Shown here piece by piece: positions 15,001-27,100 of a stretch of 64,000 bases of DNA (its first letter is position 1; each line of letters opens with the position of its first letter). The stretch is from assembly GCF_014905175.1 (NCBI RefSeq), contig NC_057791.1, forward strand, positions 19,410,177 through 19,474,176, in the 5' to 3' direction. Made by a program: the position numbers and the translations under genes. This DNA comes from Aphidius gifuensis (taxonomy: Eukaryota; Arthropoda; Insecta; Hymenoptera; Braconidae). The notes beneath the pieces were generated by a model. The model saw only the letters and a program-made list of their open reading frames with translations, was not told where the DNA came from and searched no databases.

Positions 15001-18000
15001 TAATTAAATTTTTTAATTAACAAAAGTATATAGTTGAGTTAATAGCTAATTTTTGTTATAGTTGTTTTATTATTTTCGATATAAAATTGTGCTTTCAAGT
15101 TGAGTTGAATTTAGAATGTCATTTAGACAATATTCCACTGTGTATTTGGCAAGTGCAGATAAATTGTAAATATAGATATCAATATATATGTGAAGAGTGA
15201 ATCACTGAATCGAGTTAATGTCATGGCAATTGAAATAGCAAATGTACAACTAAACTTTTGAGTATGTTATGTATGTCGTCTATTATATTCATAACTTGTA
15301 TATACACTTGAAATAAAAATAAAAACGTTGTAATTTAAAAAAGTATTTTAAATAGAAAGAAAAAAAAATAGAATTTTTATGAAAAGACTCAAAAAAATTC
15401 AACTTTTCTCATTTGAAAATTTTTTAAATATTTTCTTTATATATATATTTTTTTTTTCAAACTCTTTTAATAGTTTAATTTTATTTTTTATTTTTTTTAT
15501 TTAATAAAAAGTATTTTTATTATTATCGTTTATTTGTTTTTAAAAGTTTATTTTAATTTGAGAATTTATTGATCCAATTAAAACAAAAGCTTTCAATGAT
15601 ATTAAATTCATTTTCCAATTTTCCAATTTGTACAAAAAATAAAAAACATAACTTTACATTAGCTTTTGTAAATTAAAAATAGAATATATATTTTGTTAAT
15701 TATTTATTTATAATAAATAAAGTGAAATTAATTAATTGGGATAATTGAATTTTTATTCAATCAAAATATCAAACGAGAATTTAATTAAAAAATATTTATC
15801 CATTATTGTGGTGGTGGTGGTGGTATTTATGTTGTTTTTTTTATAAATTGTAGTTTTAAAAATCTCAATATGATTTAATAAAATTGGTTGTGTATATACA
15901 AACACCTATCGTGTAAACTTACACATAATCACAAAGACGATCAATAAACCACCCACCACAAAACCAGAAGCCCTTCTACCATCAGAATTACATAATTATC
16001 AAAGTAATATTAAATATTGATTTACAATTTTACCAGTATCTTTTTCAATATAGATGCTTACAAAAAAAATAATATACAATCAATTATAAAAATTTATTAA
16101 ATATAAAAATACTTTTTATAATGAAAATTAGATTTTTAATTTAAATTTTTTATACGTTTCTTAAATTAATTTTAAAAAGAAATATGAAAAATTAAAAATA
16201 GCATAATTTATTTATAACGTAATTTAAATATATTTAAATTTAAATTAAAAATTATATATTTTATTTTTTTTTTGATTAGATAAAAGATGAAAAAAATTGT
16301 AAAAAAAAATTTTATATTAATTTTATATTATTTTATATTTGATGAGGAGAAAAAATTACAAATCAATAAATTCAATTTATTTATAAATGAATATAAATTT
16401 TTTATGATATGAAAAAATTAATAAAATTTATTAACAAGTAAATTTATAATTTATTTAAATTAAAAATCATATTTATTATGAAAATAAAATACAAATGTTT
16501 TGGATGAATATTAGTTTTAGAAATTTTATATGAGGATTTGAGGTTTGTTCATGCTTGAATATCATCCCTCTTATTTAACCCCCTCGTATTTCTCCCTTAA
16601 CTTGAAATTTACAATTTCTGTCAAATTTCATTTTACTCGGTTTTACTGTAGTAAGAAAATTTTCACTCGGAAAACCATGAGAGCCAATATTCAATGGTTA
16701 ATCTAACCACCGACTAATACAACATTTACACGAATAAAAAAACTTTTTTAATTACATTATATACTAATTAAATAACCAAAAAAAAAAACAATATAAAAAC
16801 ATTTAATTTAATTATGAAAATTTCGATTTAAAAAAAAATTTTTAATTTCAACTAAATTCATGTGAAATATATTTTTTTTATAAACAATCAACTAAAAGAA
16901 AATTATTTTTTTTTTAATTAAAATATTTGGCACAATGCCCATTATATCTATATACATTTTTTTTCCATATTTTTCCAATTTTCTTTTTTTCTCAACGAGT
17001 GGTTTTTTGCCTGGGTTATTTTCGATAAAACGTTTTACGACGACAGACTACATATATACTCGAGGGCTTGATGGGAAGGTTATTTATGAGAATAGGACAT
17101 AAAGAAGAAAGAATAATAAATAAATATAAATAATAAAAAAGAAAAGTTAAATTGGAAAAAAATATTATTGACATTTAAAAATTAAATACAACAAAAAAAA
17201 AAAGAAACGAAAATTAATCTTAAAAGTTTTTATTTAAAAGTCTATCAATATTATTGATTATTAATTACTTGATAATTATTATTTAATTATTTATATATTT
17301 ATTTTTAATTTATAATTTTAAAAATTATTTTTTTCATCATTTTTAATATGAAATTTTGTGTGTTGGGAGTGTGTTTCTGGCAGATGGTGAAATCGAGTGA
17401 ATGTTCAAAATATATGTGCCCTCGATGATAATTGCATTATGTTACATTTACACATACACACAAACACATATACACCCACAAATAAAAAAAACCTGTAAAT
17501 GAACTATTTAAAAAATAATAAAATGAAAATTTTTTTATAAAAAAAATCAATTAAACAAGTCTATTGATTATTTTTAAATACAAAAATAATATTTTCATTT
17601 CTTTTTTTTTTTCGTTGATTTATATTTCCAGGTTTTTAAAAATAATTAAATAACTTTTTTTTCGGTTTAATCATTGTTAATTGTTATTGACATAATATTG
17701 ATGATGATGATATAAAATAAAAGTAAAATTTATATTATCACTTGGATATAGAAATAGATTAAATTTAATATATAAAAATTAAATTCACATGCACTAATTG
17801 ACGTATTTGTTAATTGAATGTTCATTATTAAATTACTAATTTAAAATAATATATGTATTAATTAGTTTATGCACACATTTGTGTTGTATTTTAATGTGTA
17901 TTGAATATTATTATAATTATATTTTACTTGCCATCAAACTTGCTGCAGATGTTGCATTAATATTTTCATTATTCACAATATTTAAATTTATTTGTGTTTT

Positions 18001-18678
18001 ATTTTGTTATTGTTGTTGTTATTAAAATTAAATAAAAAAATACAAAAAAGATTTTAAATTATAATCAAATAGTCATTTATACTATTTTTTCTAATTTTAA
18101 TAACAATAATACTTTTGTGTTTATTTCGTTGAAAAAATAAAAGAAAAATTAAATTTTTTCTCTCTTTCAAAGTAATTGGGAAAAAAATGATAATAAAAAA
18201 TTTAAGGGATGGAGATAATCAACCCTTGTATTTTTTTTTTAAGTATAATATTCACAAGCTTGAAAGATGAAAGTGTTATTTGTGGTGTGTGTGTATGTGT
18301 GTGTGTTGTGTATGCAACTACACAATTTTCAATGAAAAACGTTTTAACAAAAAAAAAAACTAAATGAGACTTTTTGACAATAGATTTTTTTTCTTTTACA
18401 CTAAAATTTTAATTTACATGTCTTTTTTAATTGCTGACATTAATATCTGTATTAATTTAAAAACACAAAGTAATAATTGTATAAATTATTTGTATAAATA
18501 ATTTCGAAAAAAACCAAAAATAAATTTTTTAAATTTAAAAAAACAAAAATGTAAATTTAAAATAGGGGTTGTTATTATCGTCAATTGGCGAGGGGGTTGA
18601 TGATAAAGCTAAAAACTACCCTTATCAACTGTAAAAAAAAAAAAAAAATCTAAATAAATATTTGTTTGTTTGTTACAG
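1..18678. other. Long AT-rich non-coding stretch, probably an ARID5 intron
   Basis: No exon with recognisable protein similarity is visible over this stretch on either strand; open frames are short and made of Phe/Ile/Lys/Asn codons from homopolymer runs. The DNA ends in a T-rich tract and a clear acceptor (TTTGTTACAG) at 18678, feeding an exon that starts in the middle of the ARID5 conserved region, so at least its distal part must be intron. Slightly less AT-rich patches lie near 370-460, 880-1020, 2400-2490, 5100-5290, 9520-9590, 12240-12350, 14650-14740 and 16990-17080. I recognise none of them. Short repeats include a poly-A run near 1381-1401 and a CA-rich patch near 17450-17480. Confidence 0.6.
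2421..2428 (+). promoter_or_regulatory. Possible TATA box
   Basis: TATAAAAG is followed by an unusually GC-containing stretch (GCCGGGTC) and, about 25-30 nt downstream, by TTAGTTTCATG, which could hold an initiator. No gene with recognisable coding potential starts nearby, and TATA-like strings are common in DNA of this composition, so this is a weak call. Confidence 0.12.
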
Positions 18679-19249
18679 GATGAAGTGTTGACAATATCTG
18701 AAAAAATTGTTGTACGAGTGCATGATCTTGTATCATGGTTATCACCAGATTTAGAATGGTCATGTGGTCGTGAAGTTGCATATCCACCATCATCAATAAC
18801 AGGCACATCACCATCAGACAGTAATACACAAAAATTCAATGGTACATTACCAAAAATATTAACAGATCCATGTATTGATTTTACTGATGTTGATAAACAA
18901 CAAAAAGAATACAAAAGCAACATAAATAATACAACAATTGATACAAATAATGATGTAAATAATACAAATAATAATGTCAATCAAGCTGATGATAATGATA
19001 ATGACAACAATGACAATAATGATATTAATAATTTACAAAAAAAAGTTATTGTATTGTCATACTCAAGATATTGTAGATACCGAGCAATGTTGAGAAGATT
19101 AGAAGGAAGAGAACCAGCTTGGTTATGTTCATCTGTTGCTGCAGCACTTGGTGGCTTTACAGCATTACCAGGAACAAGAATATTATTTTGCAGGGATACA
19201 TTTGATTATCCTGATCTTGAAACACATGAATTACTTTGCAATCATCTAG
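18679..19249 (+). CDS. ARID5-family protein, internal exon with conserved N-terminal region
   Basis: Internal coding exon of an ARID5A/ARID5B-type gene. It starts in phase 0 after the acceptor at 18678 and ends in phase 1 before GTAATT at 19250. It opens with DEVLTISEKIVVRVHDLVSW and later carries VIVLSYSRYCRYRAMLRRLE, ALGGFTALPGTRILFCRDTF and HELLCNHL. These align in order with vertebrate ARID5B (DEVIAVSEKVIVKLEDLVKW, VIVLSYPQYCRYRSMLKRI, ILYCRDTFDHP), recalled from family knowledge rather than searched. Between the blocks, around residues 75-125 of this fragment, is an Asn/Asp-rich insert not expected in vertebrates. The region lies N-terminal to the ARID domain in nuclear regulators thought to recruit chromatin modifiers. 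The true start codon is in upstream exons not seen here. Confidence 0.93.
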
Positions 19250-20097
19250 GTAATTAATATATGCTTATTTTTTAAATTTAAATATTTTTGTTGGTAAGTT
19301 ACCGACAGTACATGAGAGGGGAAAAGAGGAATTCCTGGTTATTTAAATGTTTTTTTTTTTTTTTTTTTCTTCTTTTTTTCCCCTCAATTTGTTCCACAAT
19401 GTGGGGGCTTTGTTCTAACAACGTGTTGCGTCTTGTGTCTCGTGAATATTATCGTCGTCAGTCACATCAAGGCACATCTTGTTTCATATTTGTGACATCA
19501 TATTTTATTACTCGCGTCATCACAAATTTAAACAATTATCAATTATTCTTGTCTAATAAATTCAGTTTAAAAAAATATATAGGTATTTAATTTATCAGCT
19601 GGTTTGTTTTTTCTTTTTTTTTTTTTTTTCTTCGGCTATTTATAAGTTTCGTCATGTTGGATTTTTATTTTATTTTTTTTTCTTCCAAGTAATATACACA
19701 CGTGGTTTTGCAGCAGTGAAAAAAAAAAAAATTATATTTATTGTATAATTATTTATTGGATTATTATTTTTTTTGTTGACAATTGGAAAATGTTTTATCA
19801 TAAAAATGCCGATTGTTATGAAAATACAAAAAAATCGTGTTGTTTATCTCGATTGTTCACCTGAAAATGGTAAATAATTTATTATTTGTTGAATTAAAAT
19901 GTTAAAAATTAAATTTTTTAATATTTAAAATTAGGATATATTAATTTTTGATATTAAAATTATTTAAAGTTGTATATTGTATTTCAAAAATTATGCTTAT
20001 TGAAATATAAAACCATTGATTTTACTTCTGGGAATGAAAACAAATATTTAAAAAAAAAAGATAACATGTATTAATTGTTGTTAATTATATTTTTCAG
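19250..20097 (+). other. ARID5 intron (848 nt)
   Basis: Bounded by GTAATT and TTTTTCAG. Splicing joins the leftover G of the upstream exon to CA of the next, restoring a GCA Ala codon and giving APKLKGRPRRK, which matches the family's conserved LKGRPRKK segment. A mildly GC-richer patch at about 19390-19510 contains no recognisable exon. Confidence 0.9.
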
Positions 20098-20517
20098 CAC
20101 CAAAATTAAAAGGTAGACCAAGAAGAAAACGTAAAAAGCGAAGTGTATCACCTGGTGAATCAAGTAATGAAAGTGAAGCATCAGTTGCATCAACATCAGT
20201 ATGTTCAACATCAAATTCAACTTATGGAAAACCATGTAAAACAACAATAATTGGTGGTATTAATAGAAAAACAGAAAGAAAAATAACTGGTGAATCAAGT
20301 AATGAAAGTGAAACATCAGTTGCATCAACATCAGTATGTTCAACATTAAATTCATCATATAGAAAACCACGTAAAACAAAAACTAGTAAAATTGTTAGAC
20401 AAACTGAAACTGAAGAACCAGATATTGACGAGATTAATTTTATCGAAAATGTTACTGGATTTATGAATGAACGTGGTACACCACTTGGTAAAATGCCACT
20501 ATTAGGATACAAAAAAA
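20098..20517 (+). CDS. ARID5-family protein, exon with basic motif and first half of ARID domain
   Basis: 420-nt exon, phase 1 at both ends, encoding about 140 residues. It opens with KLKGRPRRKRKKR, an AT-hook-like GRPR core within a basic cluster that probably also serves in nuclear targeting; vertebrate ARID5B has LKGRPRKK at the same place. A Ser/Thr-rich linker follows, containing two near-identical copies of a 45-residue unit (GESSNESEASVASTSVCST). The exon then ends with DEINFIENVTGFMNERGTPL, helix 1 of the ARID fold, equivalent to the vertebrate segment ending MKERKTPIERIPYLGFK. The domain continues across a 76-nt intron. Confidence 0.94.
20153..20380 (+). repeat. 135-bp in-frame tandem duplication in ARID5 exon
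   Basis: The copy starting at 20153 (TGGTGAATCAAGTAATGAAA) recurs exactly 135 bp later at 20288. Over about 93 bases there are roughly seven to eight mismatches; the remainder of the first unit (Gly/Ile/Lys-rich codons) is not obviously paired, because the second copy runs into the ARID domain. At protein level GESSNESE-A/T-SVASTSVCST appears twice, 45 residues apart, each followed by NS-x-Y-x-KP-x-KT. Low divergence and preserved frame suggest a recent lineage-specific event, or an assembly artefact. Confidence 0.93.
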
Positions 20518-20593
20518 GTAAGTTAAATTAAAATAAAAAATAAATAAAAATCATAATTAACATAAATTAATATTTGTTTTTTGTTTGTTTCAG
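20518..20593 (+). other. ARID5 intron (76 nt)
   Basis: Donor GTAAGT and acceptor TTTGTTTCAG. Joining the leftover A of the upstream exon to TT recreates an Ile codon and the conserved INLW of the ARID domain, so both borders are well supported. Confidence 0.93.
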
Positions 20594-23466
20594 TTAATTT
20601 GTGGTTGTTTTATTTAAGAGTAAGAGGATGGGGAGGATATAACAGAGTATGTGCGTTTAAACAATGGAAAACAGTTTATAAAGATATTGGGGGTAATATA
20701 ACATCAACAAGTGCAGCAACAGTAACAAGAAGACACTATGAAAGATTATTATTGCCATATGAAAGGTATTTGAATGAGCTATCTGATGATGATGATGATG
20801 ATGATGATGATAATAATGGTAATGCAACAAAACTTGATGAAAACTCAATTGATATTAAAGATAAACAATCATCAGAATTAACAGATGATACATTATCAAA
20901 AGAAGATATTATTAATGATGAAAAATTAAAAACAGATGAAAATGGTAAAACATTAACATCACTTAGAAATGTTAGAGTTAAACCAGAACGTATTAAATCA
21001 TTAAATACAATAATTGCAGGTCAAAATGAACCACCAAGTCCACCACCATCATCAAATAATTCAACCTCATCAACAACACCATCAACAACACCAACTGGAC
21101 AATGTCAAGAAAGTGCATTAGAAAAACAATTAAATAATCCATTAATTAATCAATATAATAATAATTCAGTATCAATTGCAACAGTTACTAATACAAATAC
21201 AACAACAGTTGTAACATTAACACCACCACCAGATAATGAAGATGTTAAACAATTAAAAAATGATGTAATAACACTACCATTACCAGCAACAACATCATCA
21301 ATAATAATACCAACAGCAGCAGTAACAACAACAACAACAACATCATCATTAACAACACCAACAACGACAACGACAACAACAATTAAACAAACAAATATAC
21401 TTGCACAGGGTAAAGAAAATATACCAGTATATACAAATGATAAATTAACATTACCAGAATTAATTGATCTTGAGCCAGAATTACCAAGTCCAAAAAGATC
21501 AAAACTAGATATACTTAGAAATGGTGGACTTGAAGTAACAGCTGTTGATGTTGATATTAGACCAAGTGTTATACAAGCAACAATAACACCAGTAAATGTT
21601 ACAATACCATCTAAAAATGATAATGATAATGATAAATTAAATACAACAACAACAACAATAAAAGAACCAACATTACCAACAACATCAATATGTGATACCA
21701 AATTAAATAATAATAGTAATAATAATGTACCAAAATTAATATCAGTTACAGTTACACCAGATATTGGACATATATTACCAACAAAATATGATCAACAATC
21801 AAGAAATATAAAAATTAATCAAAATAATAATAGTAGTAATAATAATAGTAATAATAGTAACAATAATAGCTGTAGTAGTAGTCCAAGAATTATTAATCTT
21901 GGTGTATCAAGTAATTCAAATTTATTAAATTTATATGGCAATACAAGTAATGCTACAACGACGACTACGACAACAACAACGACAGCTATTACAACAACAT
22001 CACCATTACCATCATCAGCACCAAGATATAATCAACAAAATGATAGAATATTACCACTAAAAGTAACACAATCAAGATCAATATTTTCTCACAATGAAAG
22101 AACAATTTATGGCAATCCAAAGGATATATTGAACCAGCCAAAATATCAAGCACATCATCATCATCAACAGCAACAGCTACAATCACAACCACAACAATTA
22201 AAACCACAAGTTAATAATAATAGTAATAATAATAATAGTAATGTTGATATATTAGATTTAACATCAAGAATTGGTGAACCATCTAAAAAATATTCAAGAC
22301 CAAATTTGGAAATAGTACGTGTACCAGTTGTACAAAGACCAAATATATTGAATTTAGATATTAAAAAATATAATAATAGTAATAATAATAATATTGATAA
22401 CAATGATGGTAAATTATATGATAATAAAAATTATTGTTATAAAAATATGCTTGATAATAATAATCGTACAATAACGACAAATAATTTGGAAATAACACTT
22501 GTTAATCCAAAACAACAAAGGCATCAGGTTCAAATTCCTAGTCATAATACAAGAAATATTACAACAAATGGTGTTCACAATAGTGTCAACAATAATAACA
22601 ATAATAGTAATAATAATATTAATAATCATAATAGCAATTTAAATAACAGTGTTAGTAATAATAATAATAATTCATCAATTCAACAAGGAAGATATTCTAG
22701 ACAAACAAGTGATAATAATAAATATTTAATTAGACAAGCTGATAAAATGTCGTCGTATTTATCAAGAAAAGCATCTCAAGTTATTGTACCAAATGTACCA
22801 AATTTAAATCATTTACAATTGCAACAACAACAACAGCAACAACATCATCAACATCAACAACAACAGCATCATCATCAACAGCATCAACAACAACAACAAC
22901 AACATCATCATCATCAACAACAACAACACCACCACCAACATCAACCATCACCTCATCATAGTAGTTATCAATCACCAAGACTTCATTCTCAACAATTACC
23001 AGTTGGTAAAAGAAAATCAAATGATGTATCAAGAGATAATCATCATCATCATCATAATAATCATCATAATCATCATCAAAAAAGAATAGAACATCAAGCA
23101 AGACAACAACAACAACAACAGCAGCAACAGCATCAACAACAACAAGATTCACGAAGACATAGTATGCCAAATATACAATCTGGTTATTCATCAACAAATA
23201 ATATACAACAAAGTGGAAATAATAATAATAATAATAATCAAAATTATTTACCACAATTACAAAATTCTGGTAATAAATATTTACCACAAATGATTGATCC
23301 TGTTTATTATTCAGCATTGTACAGTGGTTTTTTACCACCATTACCACAAGGACCAACACCACCGTATTTATCACCAGAATTTAGTGCGTATTATAAAGAT
23401 TTGATTGCTTCACAACCGAGAATGTCAATGCCATCACATCAGCCAACAGTACCAACGTCAAAATAA
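20594..23466 (+). CDS. ARID5-family protein, last exon: second half of ARID domain and long low-complexity tail
   Basis: Terminal exon of about 957 codons ending in TAA at 23464-23466. The first 60 residues complete the ARID domain: INLWLFYLRV, the GGY turn, KQWKTVYKDIGG, then TSAATVTRRHYERLLLPYER, nearly identical to the ARID5 subfamily signature (TSAATCTRRHYERLILPYER). ARIDs bind AT-rich DNA through a helix-turn-helix. An Asp run follows directly, then acidic and Pro/Ser/Thr regions, a short ILDLTSR motif at about 22245-22270 that may correspond to the DLS-type motif in vertebrate ARID5B, long Asn runs, a Gln/His block (22816-22944), His and Gln runs (23041-23148) and a more ordered Tyr/Pro-rich C-terminus (PVYYSALYSGFLPPLPQGP). 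The tail is probably disordered. Annotation as ARID5A versus ARID5B is not meaningful for a single insect ortholog. Confidence 0.95.
20784..20818 (+). repeat. GAT trinucleotide run coding for poly-Asp
   Basis: Consecutive GAT codons grading into AAT immediately after the ARID domain. The near-uniform codon use points to replication slippage, so length polymorphism is likely. Confidence 0.85.
22816..22944 (+). repeat. CAA/CAG/CAT tract coding for mixed Gln/His
   Basis: Runs of CAA with occasional CAG alternate with CAT/CAC, giving an intermingled Gln/His stretch of about 40 residues in the ARID5 tail. Codon mixing shows interrupted microsatellite growth. Similar His (about 23041-23085) and Gln (about 23104-23145) runs follow downstream. 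Antisense and shifted frames over these tracts stay open simply because the repeat contains no stops. Confidence 0.9.
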
Positions 23467-24100
23467 TTTGTTTTATTTTTATTTTTTTTTATTTTTATTA
23501 TTTATTGTTGCGTTTAAGACTGGATACAATTTATCAATATGATTATTGATATGAAATTTATTATAACTTTTTTTTTTTTGAACAAAATTGTGTTGAAATT
23601 ATATTTTCTTTTTGAAAAAGTGTATTATCAAGATGATATGGTGATTATTTAAATTTAGGTGCTATTTAAATATTAGCTAATTTATAATGATAATATTTTG
23701 AGATTTTTTTTTTCCTATTGCCTTTGGAAAATTTTTTGCTAGATGATTTATTTTTTTTTTTTTTTTCATTTATTTATTTATTTCTTTTTCAATAAGTATG
23801 CCAATTGAATTTTTAAACATATTAATAGATAAATTTTTGTTTTCAAATAACGTGATAAATCGCGCAATATTTTTTATTATTAAAAAAAAATTATTAACGT
23901 TAATTATTAGTCAAATAAAATGTTTAAAACAAAGTGTTAAATTAGCAAACATGCGATATCATTTAAAGGCAATTATAAAGTGACTGTAAATACGGTAAAT
24001 AATATAATAATTATTATTAAATATTAATAATAAATAAGTTAGTTAATAAATAAGAAATAAAACATAGAAAATTTGCGAGTATATTTGAATTTTAAAAATT
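23467..24100 (+). other. Probable ARID5 3' UTR
   Basis: AT-rich sequence after the ARID5 stop codon. Candidate poly(A) signals AATAAA occur at 23914-23919 and again near 24030 and 24056, so the exact end cannot be placed. A Pumilio-type site (TGTAAATA, 23985-23992) would lie in the UTR only if a distal signal is used. Confidence 0.5.
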
Positions 24101-27100
24101 CAAAATTAAAATTTAAAAAATAAATAAAATACAGGTTGGAGAGACAGGCTGTACATGATTCTCGTGGCTCGCGTCGATCCAAAATAATAAAAAAAAAAAA
24201 TATAAAAAAAAACCGTCCACATGAGAGAGAACGAGATCCTGTCAAACAATAATTTTTTAATTTATTATTGTTTTATTAAATTTATTTATGAGAAAAAAAA
24301 AAAAAAAACATTTAAAATCAGACTAAAAATATTTCTTTTGTTTGTTTGAAAAATAAAATACAACAACATTGTTTTAAACAATGTCAATAATAATAATATT
24401 TTTTTTTTTATTATTTAATTTAGCTTAATGATTTTCTTGTGATTTTATTGATTTAACTGATCAATGATCGACACGTGCCACAAATAAAATAGTTTAATGT
24501 TGATAAAAAAAACTAAATAAATCTTTAAACTTTATGTATAAAAACTATCCTTATTAAACAAAAAAAAAAACGAAAAAAAAAATATATATATATAAAAAAT
24601 AAAAAAAAGAAATTGAAAAAAGAAAAACAAAATTGTTGTGTTAAATTAATTTAATTTATTTATAAATATTAATAATTAATTGTGTCGAAAAAAAAGAAGA
24701 TATTATTAAGTTAATCTTTTATGCAAGTAAGTATTTATTTTGTTGATAATAATTTTTTTTTTATGGCTTTATTTGATTTTTAATTAATTTTTAATTACGT
24801 ATCAATCAAATTTATTTCTTTTGAATATTTTTGTCAATAAAATGTCAGTTATAATGACTTGCTTTGATTATTTATTTACTCATTATTTATTAATATAAAA
24901 TTAATAAAAAATTACCAAGCTGGATACAATAAATTTTTATTTATGTATAGAAATAATGAGTCGGTAAAATTAATAGAAATAAAAAGCGAAATTCAAATTT
25001 ATACTCGAAATAGTTTCGAGATAAAAATCGAAATGATATTTCAAATAAATTTAAACAATTATTTCTAGTTTTTTTATTTATCTTGGACTTTGATATGAAT
25101 TTTTTCTACAAAATTTATCTTTTAAATTTAATGATTTGTAAAATTAATTAATGAGTTAATTATATTATTTAAATAATATTTATGTAAATTTTTTTATCAA
25201 CTGTAACTTAACTAATAATTTAAAATAAAAAAAGGGAAAAAAAAAAGAAATAATAAAAAGGGTTGGAATGTATGTGCCGCGAAATTTAAAATTGTTTTAC
25301 AACCAGCTATAAAGTGGTAACCTGTTAAACCAGTCCAGTTTTGCAAGAGAGAAAATAAAAATAAAAAAACGACAAAATGCATCAAGCCTTGCAATTTTTT
25401 TTTTTTTATTCTTTATATATTTATACATATTTTTTATTTTTTATATATTTATTTTTTCCATTGCATAAAAATGACATTCAGGATAATAAAAAAAATTAAA
25501 ATTAAAAATACCAAGAAAAGCTAAATAATATTAAAAAAGAAATTTTATTTTTTAAATAAAACAAGAGATTAATGATAATTTTTCAAAAATATAATAATTA
25601 AAAATTAACTGTAGGATCATTGTTGAATTAAAAATTGAAAAAAAATTATTTAAAAAAACTCGAGATGCTTGATTTTATTAATTTCAAAAATAATAATAAT
25701 CCCAAGTTATTAATGTTATTTTTTTAATTTTTTTTTCTGTCATAAAAAGCAAGAAAAACTGGTGATTTAAACAATTTTCCCGTTTTATTTTATGATTTTT
25801 TGCTACAGTTGAGCAATCATTGGAAGTGTTCCAAGTCTTCCGGTAAAGTTGGATCAGTGCAACGCAGTCATTTGCGAACGAAAAATTTATTATAAAACAA
25901 TGCTGAAAGATTAAATTTATAACATTTAAATAAATGAAAAATAAACCTTTCATCAAGTCCAAATTAATTATTTAAATAAAATTTAATTATTCAACGAAAT
26001 CCCTTAAAAAAATTCGAAAAAAAAAATTGAAAAAAATCACATTATTTATTTTTCCATGGAAATTATTATAAACAAATAATATTTATAGCTGAAAAATATT
26101 AAAAATTTAAATTTACAATAATTTCCATTAAACAATAACAAGTTAATTAAAAATCGAAATTTTTTTTGTTACTAGAAATTATTCCAAGACAAAATTAAGA
26201 TAATTTTTTGTTTTTTTTTTTCGAATTAATGTTCATTAAATACTACCCGGTGTAATTTGTTATTGTTTTTTTAATTTTTTAAATTTTTATATCGTGTTAT
26301 GGCTAAAGCGTCGTCCTCTCCCACCAATTCCCTCGGGTCGAATGCCAGGGTTGTAAAAAGGGCCGGGACTGTACCTTATTGATTTTTAGGGTGACACTGT
26401 CAAACGACAGCGGCTTTATTCACAACTTAAAAGTGCATCTAAAAATTAACCCCCTCTTATTGAACCCTTATTTATTAATAATTAAAAATTTATAAAATAT
26501 ATATTATTAATAACTATATCCATTTTTTAATTTATTATATTATTTATAATAGTTATTAATAATTATTATTTATATTTTCTTTTTTATTTTTTTAATTTTT
26601 TTTTAACTACCCCTGTTTTTTGTCAACCACGACTCCACGAGCCGGCGCAGCTTGTTCATACACTATTTTATTATTTAATTTAAATTTTTTATTTTTTTTT
26701 TTTAAATTTTTTTACACGTTAGACTTGCGCGCAAGTTACAGCACCACTTTTCCGCTGCTCACTCTGTTTTTTTATTTTTTTTATTGAGAAAATTTTTTTT
26801 TATTTTTTTTATCATTTGCTGTTTTTCCTGGCGTCCATGACGTATTTTTTTTTTATTTCTTTTTAATTATTTTTTTATTCTTTTAAAGCTTGCAGGGACG
26901 TGTTGGAAAATTTTACTTGTATTATTTGAAAAAAATAAAAATAAACATGCATCACGTGTCAATGAAAAATAAAGAAAATATAATTTTTGAAATTTTAAAA
27001 GTATTAATTAATTTTCACACGTGTTTATTAATTATTTTTAAATTAAGGTATTATTGATAAATGAATTTTTCATTGTTAAAGAGCAAAGTAAAATATGTGT

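Noticed and set aside
18609..18980. 123-codon minus-strand frame
   Set aside because: Antisense to the ARID5 exon and its Asn/Asp-rich insert; no independent evidence.
21150..21701. 183-codon Val/Ser-rich frame on the minus strand, and several similar antisense frames between 20.2 and 23.4 kb
   Set aside because: They mirror ARID5 coding repeats (ACA, CAA, GAT, AAT) that contain no stops in antisense; the plus strand has the recognised protein.
26281..26400. Possible tRNA-like segment around CGGGTCGAATGCC
   Set aside because: No acceptor, D or anticodon stem could be formed around the T-loop-like string.
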